In this document: one piece after another, positions 22,633-32,501 of the stretch
Numbering within the stretch: position 1 is the stretch's first letter
Layout: the number at the start of each line of letters is the position of its first letter
Notes under the pieces: generated by a model
The model's database searches: none
What the model was told of the DNA's origin: nothing
Seen by the model: only the letters and a program-made list of their open reading frames with translations
Translations under genes and position numbers: made by a program
Origin: Rebecca billardiae RCC1528
Taxonomy: Eukaryota; Haptophyta
Direction: 5' to 3'
Assembly: GCA_965240325.2 (NCBI GenBank)
Contig: OZ251223.1
Coordinates: forward strand, 1,984,001 to 2,048,000
Length of the DNA stretch: 64,000 nucleotides

Positions 22633-23550
22633 TTAGCGGATTGCAGAGGCAACATCTGACGCGCGCACCTCGCCACCGCTTGTCACAGGTCGCGGCTGCC
22701 CACGCGCCAATGCTCGATCCAGCGCTGTCTTGGCGACGGTATCCGTCGCCAACACCACCGCAGCCGCGCCGTCCGCCGGATTCTCCGCCGACTCGTCGTC
22801 CGCCTCCACCTCGTCATGGGCCAGGAAGTCAGCGGGCACCTCGGCGATGATGCTGAGGAGGTCGGCCGCAAGCGGGTCCTCAGGGTCGCCCTCGCACCGC
22901 TCCATGCACACATGCTCAATGCGCTGCAGCGCGCCGAAGAGCAGCTCGCGCTCGTGCCGCACCTCGTAGAACTCCGCCTGCGTGTCCTCGAGCGCGCGCA
23001 TGCGCTTGGCCAGCTCCTGCTGCAGGCACTCGACCAGCTGGCCCAGCTCATCGCGCCGCTGCGTCAGCTTGGGGTCCGCGCTGTTCGCGCCGGAGCGGGC
23101 GTCCGCAGCTGGCATGGGTGGCTCCGAGAGGCCGATAGGCTCGCTCTCCACGTCGATGCCTTGCGCGGCAGCGGCCTCCATACGCGCCTTGAGTGCCGCG
23201 TACCCCTCGAGCGCGTCCATTCGCAAGGCCGACGCCTCAGCGTACTGACGCAGCGCACTCGCCACCAGAAAGTGCTCGGCCTCGTCAGCGTCAGCGAGGC
23301 GTCCTATATCGGTCAGCTCGACACCGATGCCCGTATGCCGGATCGCCTGCTGCACCAGCTGCAAGTTGTGGACGCGCTCCTCCCGCGAGCCCGGCAGCAT
23401 CTGCAGCGTTTGCAGCAGGCCGCCGTCCTCGCCAAGGAGAGCGTCGACCAGCTGCATGTACTGCACGCCGTCGGCGAGCGCGGCGAGCGACGTGTGCTGC
23501 GTCTGAAACTGTTCGTTCCACCAGTCGAGCAGATCATCCGCCTCCTCCAT
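22633..23550 (-). CDS. EB1: EB1/MAPRE-like microtubule plus-end protein
   Basis: A single-exon ORF of 305 residues from the ATG at 23550. The N-terminal 100 residues fit a calponin-homology fold of the EB type (LLDWWNEQFQTQHTSLAALA, YMQLVDALL, RVHNLQLVQQAIRHTGIGVE). Residues about 165-250 form the EB-homology coiled coil and four-helix tip (HERELLFGALQRIEHVCMER, then DPLAADLLSIIAEVP), closely following the ERDFYFGKLRNIE pattern of EB1. EB proteins bind growing microtubule ends through the CH domain and recruit partners through the C-terminal domain. The CH domain is shorter and more diverged than in animal EB1, and the C-terminus lacks the EEY/F ending; the tail instead ends in Ala/Arg-rich sequence. 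The EB-homology domain makes the call reasonable; the divergent CH domain lowers certainty. Confidence 0.75.
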   Translation of the reverse strand: MEEADDLLDWWNEQFQTQHTSLAALADGVQYMQLVDALLGEDGGLLQTLQMLPGSREERVHNLQLVQQAIRHTGIGVELTDIGRLADADEAEHFLVASALRQYAEASALRMDALEGYAALKARMEAAAAQGIDVESEPIGLSEPPMPAADARSGANSADPKLTQRRDELGQLVECLQQELAKRMRALEDTQAEFYEVRHERELLFGALQRIEHVCMERCEGDPEDPLAADLLSIIAEVPADFLAHDEVEADDESAENPADGAAAVVLATDTVAKTALDRALARGQPRPVTSGGEVRASDVASAIR

Positions 23551-23681
23551 CCTGCGCTCGAGGAGTCGCGCTGCCGTTGGCGGCGGCGGCGCACGTCAAA
23601 CCCCCGCTTTGCTGACGCGACGAGTCGCCCGCCTCTGATCGCGTCAGCATGGCGCCCGGCCACGGCCGCGACGAAAGGGCT

Positions 23682-23730
23682 GATCTTGCCTGCCTGAGCT
23701 GTGTGCGTCTCTTATTCTTAGTAAACTGTA
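23682..23730 (-). repeat. Dispersed repeat D1, partial copy
   Basis: Carries the D1 core, whose plus-sense reading begins CAGTTTACTAAGAATAAGAG and continues GACGCACACAGCTCAGGCAG. It lies between the SDA1 3' end and the EB1-like start. Other copies are at 35815, 54280, 59754 and 62832. Confidence 0.85.
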
Positions 23731-23753
23731 CTGATGCGCCGCGCGCGCCCCGC

Positions 23754-26479
23754 TCAGCGCCGGCCACATCTTTTGTTCTTCATCTTGCCGGCGCGCTTCT
23801 TCACCGCAATCTGCTTGTCGCGCGCGCTCGCCTTGTTCTTGACGCGGACGTTGCGGCTGTAGCGGTCCATGTTGTAGTTCTTCATCTTCTTCTTCTCGAC
23901 GTTGGTGAGGCCGCCCGTGCTCGACTTCTTGCGCTTGTGCCCGAAGCGCTCGCGGTCAGTGCGGCCAGCGTGCACGCTCTCAAGCCGCTCCGCCTTGCTC
24001 GCGCGCTTGCGTGCCTTGGCGCCCTCGATGTCCAGCGGGTTGATCGCCTCCTCGTTCACGATGGCGAACTGCTCGGCGAGCACGGCCGCCTCATGCGCGG
24101 CGTCGTCGTCGACGCGCTTGCGCTTCTGCCCGGACTGCAGCTGCTGCTTGGCGTGCAGCTCGCGCAGCTTGCGCAGCCGCTCAAAGTCGGCGTCGGTGAG
24201 GATGCGGCTGACGTCCAGCCGCGGCCCGGCTGGCCCGGCGCCGTCGGCCGCTCCGTCCTCCCGCTGCTCCGCCGCGCCGCGCCGCCGCTTCGCCGCGCCC
24301 GCGGGCTTGGCATCGCGCTGCGCGCCGCGCTGCTCGCCGCCCCCGCCCTCGTCGTGCTCATCCTCCTCACCGCTGCCGCCCTCGCTGTCCTCCTCCTCGT
24401 CCGTGCCAAAGCCGGCGCTCCCGCCCCCGTCATCCAGGTCGCCGCTGTCGTCGTCGTCGTCGCTGCCGTCCAGCGCGTGCTCCTCGTCCTCCTCGCTGGC
24501 ATCACTGTCGTCCGCAGCGCCGTCCGCGCCCGCGGCCTCGTCGGCGAGCGCTGCGTCGATCTCTTCGCTCGCCTCCTCCTCCTCCTCCTCCTCCTCCTCC
24601 TCCTCCGCCTCCGCCTCCGCCTCCTCCTCCGAGTCCACGTCCACGTCGCCGTTCTTGCGCTGGTGCTCGGCGAGGAGCTCGACGCCTGGCGGGGCGGCGG
24701 GGCGCGCGAGCGCAGCCAAGCGCAGCGTGGTGCGGACGCAAGTGCGTGAGCAGCGAGCAGGCCTGCACGCGCGTAGTGCGCCCGGCACGCCGCCCGGCAC
24801 GCGAACGCGCGCGCGCAGCCTGTCCTGCACGCGCCCGCACTCCGCGCGCTCACCTGCAACACCCGTGGCCGTGCGCACGGCGCCGTATGCTGCGGGCTTC
24901 GCCTCCGCCGACCCGGCTGCGAGCTGGAGTGACATTGTCTTGCCACGATCGCGCCGGTGGAGCAGCTCCGGGTACTTCTCGCGGAAGACGACTATGAGCG
25001 AGCGCGCCGCCGCGACCACGTTCTGTCTCGCGAGCGGTCGCCAAGGGCCGCGCGGCGTGCCGGGCACAGATCAGCACGCGGCACGCGCGAGAGCGCGCTG
25101 GCGCGGGGCGCGCGGCGCACCTTGTCGCGGTCCTTCTTGTACTGGACGAGGTCGTGCAGCAGCGTCTCGTCCATCACCGCCGGCACGCGCGCGCAGATCT
25201 CGCGCAGCGTGTTCAGACCGATCGCGATCACCTCCGGCCGCGAGCGGTCGGACACAAAGTGGTGCACGATTGCGCGCACGAGCGACTCGAGCGCATCCGG
25301 CGGCACGAGCTCGTGGCACGCCTGCGCGGCGTTGGCGAGGATGAGCGAGACCTGCGCCTGGTGCGGCTGCACGTACTTCTGCAGCCACGGGTAGTAGTTG
25401 AGCAGCAGCAGCTGGTGCGACGCGATCAGCTGCGAGAGCGTGCTCATCATCAGCAGGCGCAGCTCGAAGCGCGCGGTCGAGCTGCGCAGCACGCCAAACA
25501 GCCGGTCCGCAAAGCCCTGCGGGTCGTTCAGCAGCATGATCGGCGAGAACTGGCCGCCGGGCGCGGCGCCGCCGCGCGCGGCGGAGTGCTTGCCCGCCGC
25601 CTTCGCCGCGCGCTTCAGCTTGCGCTGCTTCTTGCCCGCGCGCCCCGTCTGCGAGTTGCCCGCGAGCTTGCGCGCCTCGGTGAGCGTGCGCATGCGTTGG
25701 TGGCGCACCTCGGCCGCGCCCGCGCCTGCCGCGCCGCCGTCGTCGTCGTCGTCGTCGTCGTCGCCGGCGGCGTCGTCGTCGAGGTCGCGGCCGAGGAGGA
25801 AGCGCAGCGCGACAGCCACCATGTGCCCGGACGCGTGGAACGCCGCCGTCGCGATCACGTTCACCGTCTTGGCGTCGTTCCACACCTGCTTGCGGTACAG
25901 CTCGACCATCACGTCGAGCGAGTGGCGCGCGGCCGCGCCGTTCTCGTCGGAGACCATGGAGTACATGAAGTTCTGCAGCGCGCGGTTGAGCGGCTGGTTC
26001 TTGCGCTTCAGGTTCACGTTCTTCACGTCGCCCACGATGTGGTCGTGCAGGTACTTGCGCAGCGAGCGGTCGCGGCAGCGGAAGAGGCGGAAGAAGAGAG
26101 AGAGCACCTCGACCGGCGGCGCCAGCCCGCGGTTGCGCAGCAGGATGAGCGCCTGGACGAAGGAGAGGCGGATGGCGGGGACGAGCGCGTCGGCGTGCGC
26201 ATCGAGCACGGCCATCAGCTCCGCGCCGAGCGAGCGCACGTCCTCGCGCTCGGCGTAGCACGGCGCGACGTTGGAGACAAACGAAAGCAGCGACGGCAGC
26301 TCCTTGTCGTCCGAGGACGGCTTGAGGCGGAAGAGGTCGAGCGACGAGCGGAAGTGTAGGAGCGCGCGCTCAAACTCCTCCACGTACCCACCGGGGTCGC
26401 GCTTGATCTTGTTCTGGAGCAGCGGCCATTTGCTCAGGTCAGCGAGCGAGCCGCCGGGCGTGGTCCCGGCAGCCGCCAT
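23754..26479 (-). CDS. SDA1: SDA1 homologue (60S ribosomal subunit biogenesis), three exons
   Basis: Exons complement(23754..24685), (24854..25022), (25121..26479); predicted 819 residues. SDA1 (human SDAD1) is a nucleolar/nuclear factor for 60S pre-ribosome maturation and export. Exon 1 carries the conserved helical domain (KWPLLQNKIKRDPGGYVEEF, FHASGHMVAVALRFLLG, FADRLFGVLRSSTARFELRL, YYPWLQKYVQPHQAQV). Exon 2 begins NVVAAARSLIVVFREKYPEL, matching the family after YKKDRDK. Exon 3 has a very long acidic tract, then a conserved end (SRILTDADFERLRKLRE, GRTDRERFGHKRKKSS, NYNMDRYSRNVRVKNK). Donors are GTGCGC and GTGAGC; the phase-1 second intron rejoins as AGVELLAEHQ. It is longer than the human protein mainly because of the acidic tract. 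Its ATG is 129 bp from that of NOP4 on the opposite strand. Confidence 0.94.
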
Positions 26480-26608
26480 CGGAATCCTTTTTGCTTGCCC
26501 ACGCGGCCGGCACGTGCCGGTGGGCGTTGCGTGGCCACCGGTGCTTGCACGTGTGCCCGGGGCCGGGTGCCGCCGCGAGGGCAGCCCCGCGGACGTGAGT
26601 GCGTGAGT
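26480..26608. promoter_or_regulatory. Shared divergent promoter of SDA1 and NOP4/RBM28
   Basis: Only 129 bases lie between two divergent start codons, so the core promoters and leaders of both ribosome-assembly genes must overlap here. The sequence is GC-rich without a clear TATA box. Bidirectional activity is inferred. Confidence 0.55.
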
Positions 26609-29487
26609 ATGACGTCGGCTGCCGGGGAGCAGGCGGGGTCGAAGAAGAGCGCCGAGGCGGACGGGCACACGGTCTTTGTCGGCAACCTGCCCTTTGACTT
26701 CACCCAGTGCGCGCCGCGCCGCGCGAGCGCTCCGCATGCGGCCCGCCGGTCTGCTCACGCCGCGATGCGCGCGCGCGTGCCCGGTGGCGGCGGCGCGCAA
26801 CCACCGGGCGCAGTGAAAAGCTCGAGAAGCTGTTCGGCGACATTGGGCCCATCCGCGACTGCTACGTGGTCGGCGTCCCGTGCGTCGGCGTTGGCTACGT
26901 CAAGTACGCGCTGCCCACAGACGCAAATGCCGCCATCAACTCGCTGCACGGCAAAGCTGTCGACGGCCGCAAGCTGCGCGTCACGCTCGCCCAGGCCAAG
27001 GGGGCGGCGCGCAAGAAGGCAGGGGCCGGCGACAGCGCTGCGCGCGCCGCACCCGCCGCTCAGCCCGGCAAGCGCGGCCCTCGCGGCCCCGCGGCCCTCG
27101 CGCCCAAAGGGCGCGCGCGACTGATCGTGCGCAACCTCGCGTGGGGCGTGGAGGTGGACGAGCTCAAGAAGCTCTTCTCGGCGCACGGCCAGGTGAAGGA
27201 GGTCGTGCTGCCGACTCTCGCGGACGGGCGCAAGCGCGGCTTCGCCTTCGTCGAGATGTCCTCCCACGCCGAGTGCACCGACGCCATCTCCGCGCTCAAC
27301 CTCGAGCAGCTGCGCGGCCGGCCGATCGCGGTCGACCTCGCGCTATCAAAGGACCGGTACGATGGCGGCGGCGCGCGCGCGCAGGGCGGGCAGGCGGAGG
27401 CGCAGGAGGGTGAGGCGGGCGCGCGGGCGCGGCTCGACGGCGGCCGGGAGCAGCCGTCGCGCGCGGCGCCTGGGCGAAGCGGCGAGGTCGCCCGTGCGTC
27501 GCCGAGCGCGACAGCAGCGGCCGAGCGTGCTGCACCGCAGGAGGAGGACTCAGAGGAGGAGGAGGAGGAGGACGACTCGGAGGAGGACGAGGAGCAGGAG
27601 GAGGAGGAGGAGGGGCAGCAGCAGGGCGACGAAGACGAGAGGGGCTCGCGCGAAGCCGAGGCGGAAGGCGACGACAGCGAGTCAGCGGACGACACCTCTG
27701 AGGCTGACGGGGACGACAAGCTCGCAGCCGAGGAGGGCGGCGCGCGCGCGCCCGCGGCTGAGCGGCGCGCGGATGAGCTGGCGCGCACTGTCTTCGTGCA
27801 GAGCCTGCCGTTCGACGCGACGGAGGACGAGGTGCGCGAGGCGATGAGCGCGGCGTACGGCCCGGTGCTCTCGGCCCTGCTCGTGCGCGACAAGTCGAGC
27901 GGGCTGCCGCGCGGCAGTGCGTTTGTGATCTTCAAGCGCAAGGGCGCCGCCCGCGAGGCGGTCGAGCCCGTCGCGCCGGGCGACGAGTCGCAGGGCGTGT
28001 GGCTGCGCGGGCGGCAGCTGCGCGTGCTCGCCGCGGTGGAGCGGCAGGCGGCGGGCACGCTCACCGAGCGCCACGCCGTCGAGCGCGCCGCCGAGCGCCG
28101 CGCGCCGCCCGCCCACGGCAAGCACGCCGACCTCGCCTCCCTCGGGGTCGCGCTGCGAGGCACCGAGGCCGCAGACGGCCTCTCTCCCGCGGAGCTCAAG
28201 GCAGCCGAGATGGGGTGGGCGAAGAAGAAGGCGAAGCTCAAGTCGCCGCACTACGTGGTCTCGCCCACTCGGCTCTCGGTGCGTGCGCGCGCTGCGCGCG
28301 CGTGGGCGGCCCTGCGCGCTGCGCTCCCGCCCGCGCTGCGCTCCCGCCCCCCGTGCGCCGCCCCGCCGCCCCCCGACGGCGGCACGCCCTGAGCCTGCGC
28401 GCCCTGCCCCGCTGCGCGCCCTGCCCCGCTGCGCGCCCTGCCCCGCTGCGCGCGCGCGGTGGGGTGCCAGGTGCGCAACATCCCCTGGGCGATGACGGAG
28501 GCGCAGCTCGGCCGCGTCTTTGTCGCGGCGGCGCAGGAGGCCGGCGGCGACGGCGCGCCCGCGCCCGCGCTGCGCCACGCCAAGCTCGTCTGGATGGCTG
28601 GGAGTGGCGAGCACGCGGCCGCCGCGGCGCGCAATGCCACGGGCGCGGCCGACGCGCCGCCAGCCATTCGCAAGCACGCAGGGTACGGCTTCGTCGAGTT
28701 CGAGCAGCACGAGCACGCGCTCGCCGCGCTGCACGCGCTCTCGCACCGGCCCGACACGCTCGCGCGCCTAGGCGGCGCGCCGGCCGGCGCCGCCCGCGCG
28801 CGCGGCGCACAGCCCGCGCAGGCGCAGCCGAGGCGCGGCCTCGTGGTGGAGTTTGCGCTCGACGACACGCGCAAGCTGCAGCAGCAGCGGCTGCGGCGCG
28901 AGCGGCGCACGGCGCGCGGACGGCGCGTGGCGGAGGGCGACGGGCGGCCCTCGCCGAAGCCCGGCGCGCAGCCGGGCTCCTCCGACGCCGCCAAGCCCGC
29001 GCGTGCGCCAAAGCGCGCGCGCGCCGAGGAGGGCGCGGCGGAGAGCGGCGGGCCAGGCCGGCAGCGCGCTCGGCAGCCCTCCGACTCGCACGCAGAGCCG
29101 CGTGGCAAGCCCGGCGCGCACAAGCCGCGCGCCCGAGCCGCGGCCGGCGGTGGCGACGCTGAGCGGCACGAGCCAGCTCCCCGCCCGGCGCGGCCCTCGC
29201 CTGCCTCGCGTGCGCCCCAGCCCCAACCCGCAGCAAGGCAGCCGAGAGGCACCCAGGCCGGCAAGCGTGCAGCACCGGGCGCAGCGAGTGCTGAGCGCCG
29301 GCGCCCCTCTGCGGAGGGTGCAGATGAGCACGGGGCACCCCGCTCGCGCACGCGGCGCAAGCTGGCCGAGGCGGCGGAGGACGCAAGCTTCGATCGCGCT
29401 GTTGCACGGCACAAGCGCGCGCTCGCGCCGGTCGCGTCGAGCCAGGGCGGCGACGGTCTGCGCGCCTGGCTTGGAGGCGAGGCGTGA
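26609..29487 (+). CDS. NOP4: NOP4/RBM28-like nucleolar RNA-binding protein, three exons
   Basis: Exons 26609..26706, 26814..28278, 28471..29487; predicted 859 residues (human RBM28 about 759). It has four RRM domains: RRM1 (HTVFVGNLPFDF, split by intron 1, then EKLEKLFGDIGPIRDCYV), RRM2 (ARLIVRNLAWGVEVDELKKL, about residue 132), RRM3 after a long acidic block (ARTVFVQSLPFDATEDEV, about 355) and RRM4 split by intron 2 (TRLS|VRNIPWAMTEAQL, about 519, then YGFVEFEQHEHALAAL and VVEFALDDTRKLQQQRLRRE). The order, the acidic linker and the basic disordered tail fit NOP4/RBM28, which is needed for 27S pre-rRNA processing and 60S assembly. Donors are GTGCGCGC and GTGCGTGC. The 192-nt second intron is a multiple of three with no in-frame stop, so read-through would also be open. 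The start ATG 26609 is the first on the transcript side of the shared promoter. Confidence 0.92.
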
Positions 29488-30391
29488 AGACCGCGACCGT
29501 TCATCGGGCCATCGTTTTGATGCGCTGATGACAATTTGCTGTGTGTGACGAGTGATGCTGTCGTCCATCACGATGACGACTACGTCTACGAAGCCTTGCT
29601 AGCTGCGCGCTCTTTAGGCGGCGCGAGCAGTAACTATACAGCGCTATACTGTTATTACTGCTAGTATAGTATAGACTGCTAGTATAGACTTAGCAGTTAC
29701 TAGTACGCTTGCCGGCTTGCCTGCCGTATTAGCCTCATCAGCACAGTCGTCTGTCAGTCTGCCACAACTGCCACTCCTGCGCCCACTATCCCTCTGCTGA
29801 TATTGCCGCATTCTGATATGGCGGCGGCCGCATGAGTACAGCATCATCAGCACAGCACGATTCCGTGCCGCTGCATCTTAGCTGCTAGCAATAGCTAGCC
29901 CGGCTCGTGATCCAGCGCCGATCGGTCAGAGTCATGCTACGACGTCCGATCTGTACGTGCGAGGCACTCAGCAGACAGCAGCACTGGCACACTCAGGACG
30001 AGAACGTCGAGACGAACCGCTGGCTGCTCGCTGACAATAACAGCCCATTATAAAACAGGCGGCGGCGCTAATAGTGGGACGGTGCGCGCTGCTGACTGAT
30101 CAGGTATGCTGCTGCCAGGCTTCGTCTCAAGTAGCGTATATATATTTCTCGATCGGGGCAGTCAGTGCTGACGGGGTGCTATTAACGGGTGATGATGCTA
30201 ATAAGTCATCACAGATCGACGGGCACGCTATACGTCAGCCGCTCTCACTATCAGCTGCGGCAACGAGCGTCCAGCAGAGTGCCGTTCGGCCCAGGGCCAG
30301 TGATATCTGGACACGCTGCCATCCGCTGCAGCCTATGATGCATAGAACAACGACGCACGCAGTAGTGCTCAGCACGGCCAACGCGCTGCGG
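29488..30391. other. Gene-free stretch between convergent genes
   Basis: About 900 bases between the 3' ends of NOP4 and UGDH. It has TAGTATAG-type short tandem motifs near 29650-29700 and is AT-richer than the genes. No gene supported. Confidence 0.6.
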
Positions 30392-31792
30392 CTAGGCGGC
30401 GAGGGCCGCGCTCTTGAGGTCCTTTCCGATGGCGGAGACCTCGAAGCCGATGTTTGCCAGCTTGGCGTGGTCGAGGATGTTGCGCCCGTCAAACGCAAAG
30501 CACGGCTTCACCATCGAGCCGTACATGCGCTCGTAGTCGAGGCCCTTGAACTCGTCCCACTCGGTCATCACGGCGAAGGCGTGCGCGCCGGCGCACGCGA
30601 TGTACGGGTCGGTCTCGACGAGCACCTTGTCCGCCGGCGGGTTGTCCAGGTCGGCCATCATCTGCTCGCGCGAGACCTTTGGGTCGTAGATGGAGAGCGT
30701 CGCGCCCTCGCGCAGCAGCGCGGCGCACACGGCGATCGCGGCGGTCTCGCGCGTGTCGCCCGTGTCCTTCTTGAAGGCGAAGCCGAGCACGGCGATCTTC
30801 TTCCCGCTCACCGTGTTGAACATCTTCCCCACCATCTGCTTCGCGAAGCGCTCCTTCTGCCAGTCGTTCATCACGATCACCTGCTGCCAGTACGCGGCGA
30901 CCTCCGGCAGCCCAAACGACCTGCACAGGTACACCAGGTTGAGGATGTCCTTCTGGAAGCAGCTGCCGCCGAAGCCGACGGAGGCGCGCAGGAACTTGGG
31001 GCCGATGCGCGAGTCCACGCCGATCGCGTGCGCCACCTCGTCCACGTCCGCGCCCGTCGCCTCGCACAGCGCGGAGATCGAGTTGATCGACGAGATGCGC
31101 TGCGCGAGGAACGCGTTGGCCGTGAGCTTCGACAGCTCGGCCGACCACAGGTTGGTCGTGAGCACCTTCGAGTCGGGCACCCAGCGGCGGTAGATGTTCG
31201 CGAGCCTCTCGATCGCCTCGAGGCCCTCTGGCGTCTGCTCGCCGCCCACCAGCACGCGGTCGGGCTTGAGCAGGTCCTGGATGGCCGTGCCCTCCGCGAG
31301 GAACTCCGGGTTGGAGAGCACCTGGAACGCGTGCTCCGAGTTGGCCTCGAGCACCTTCGCCATCGCGGCGGCTGTCTTGACGGGGACCGTCGACTTCTCC
31401 ACGATGATCTTCGGCCCCTCCGCCACCTGCGCGATGTGCCGCCCCGCCAGCTCCCAGTAGGTGAGGTCTGCCGCCTCGCCCGCGCCGATGCCGCTCTTCT
31501 TCGTCGGCGTGTTCACCGAGACGAAGATGATGTCCGCCTCGCGGATCGCCGCCGTGCTGTCCGTCGTAAAGAAGAGGTTCTTTCCGCGCGTGGCTTCCAC
31601 GATCTCCTGCAGGCCCGGCTCATAGATCGGCAGGTTGGCCGATTGCCACGCGGCGATGCGGCGCTCGGACAGGTCGACGACCGTCACCTTGACGTCCGGG
31701 CACATCTTGGCGATCACAGTCATGGTTGGGCCACCAACGTAGCCGGCGCCCAGGCAGCAGATCTTGCACGTCCATTGCTTCTCACCGTCCAT
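30392..31792 (-). CDS. UGDH: UDP-glucose 6-dehydrogenase
   Basis: A single exon of 466 residues (human 494). The enzyme oxidises UDP-glucose twice with NAD+ to UDP-glucuronate in the cytosol, feeding acidic polysaccharide, xylose and related sugar synthesis. The NAD-binding loop is [16 protein letters not shown] near the N-terminus; [47 protein letters not shown] and the active-site motif [14 protein letters not shown] (catalytic Cys about residue 277) are all intact. The C-terminal domain has [16 protein letters not shown] and FDGRN. The start ATG 31792 ([17 protein letters not shown]) matches the usual spacing to the NAD loop. No intron is needed. Nearby genes do not form an obvious pathway cluster, although the glycosyltransferase fusion 7 kb away could use products of this route. 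Confidence 0.97.
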   Translation of the reverse strand: MDGEKQWTCKICCLGAGYVGGPTMTVIAKMCPDVKVTVVDLSERRIAAWQSANLPIYEPGLQEIVEATRGKNLFFTTDSTAAIREADIIFVSVNTPTKKSGIGAGEAADLTYWELAGRHIAQVAEGPKIIVEKSTVPVKTAAAMAKVLEANSEHAFQVLSNPEFLAEGTAIQDLLKPDRVLVGGEQTPEGLEAIERLANIYRRWVPDSKVLTTNLWSAELSKLTANAFLAQRISSINSISALCEATGADVDEVAHAIGVDSRIGPKFLRASVGFGGSCFQKDILNLVYLCRSFGLPEVAAYWQQVIVMNDWQKERFAKQMVGKMFNTVSGKKIAVLGFAFKKDTGDTRETAAIAVCAALLREGATLSIYDPKVSREQMMADLDNPPADKVLVETDPYIACAGAHAFAVMTEWDEFKGLDYERMYGSMVKPCFAFDGRNILDHAKLANIGFEVSAIGKDLKSAALAA

Positions 31793-32501
31793 CGCGCGTA
31801 CAGGGGGAGGGATGCGAGGGTGTAGGAGGTGGCGCGCGTGTGCACGGCTGGGCTTGGGCGTTGGAGCGAACGACGACCGGCGCCGATTCCACTCGGCGCC
31901 GATGCGCTGGTTTTCACGACCGGCGCAGGGTGCAAGCCGTTAATATGTACTACTAGTAGTAGCAACTTACCCGTATCATTGAGGGCCAACGCCAACGGAA
32001 GGTGGAAGATAACCGCCATATCTGCTGCAACGAAACGCACGCGTCGTTGTAGATTTTTAAAAATGAAACAAATTGCGCTAGCACTGTCTTAATGACTTAG
32101 CAGGCGCTCATGTCATCAGACATCAGTCGTGGTTCATCACGCGCGGAAAGCACTCAGCGACGTCCGTCTGTGGCCTCTGCGCGCTGAACTTGCAATATCG
32201 TTGACTGCGGACGACAGACTCGGAGCAGACGCCAGTCGAAGTCGTGACGTCGTAGTCGGTTATACCATTCTTACACAATGATAGCAGTCGCGCGCGCGCG
32301 TCGACATGCGACGAGCAGCAGACTACAAACAAGTCAGGCCGCCGCACCGCCGGCACCGCGCGCCGATGTCGATGATGATGATGATCAATGATGATAGTAG
32401 AACTCATGCATGAGAGTGCCCCCAAAGTGTCGACGCGCGACGGGTGCGTCGTCAGTCAGCTCTGCGCTGGCCTCCTCTCGGTGGATGCGGCCCGCCCCGC
32501 C
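31793..32501. other. Gene-free stretch
   Basis: About 710 bases between the UGDH start and the TPR-MYND stop; holds AT-rich patches and a short GATGATGAT tract near 32370. No gene supported. Confidence 0.6.

Noticed and set aside
24500-24840. Poly-Gly and poly-Ser frames around the SDA1 acidic tract
   Set aside because: Other-frame readings of the GAG/GAC-rich acidic coding stretch.
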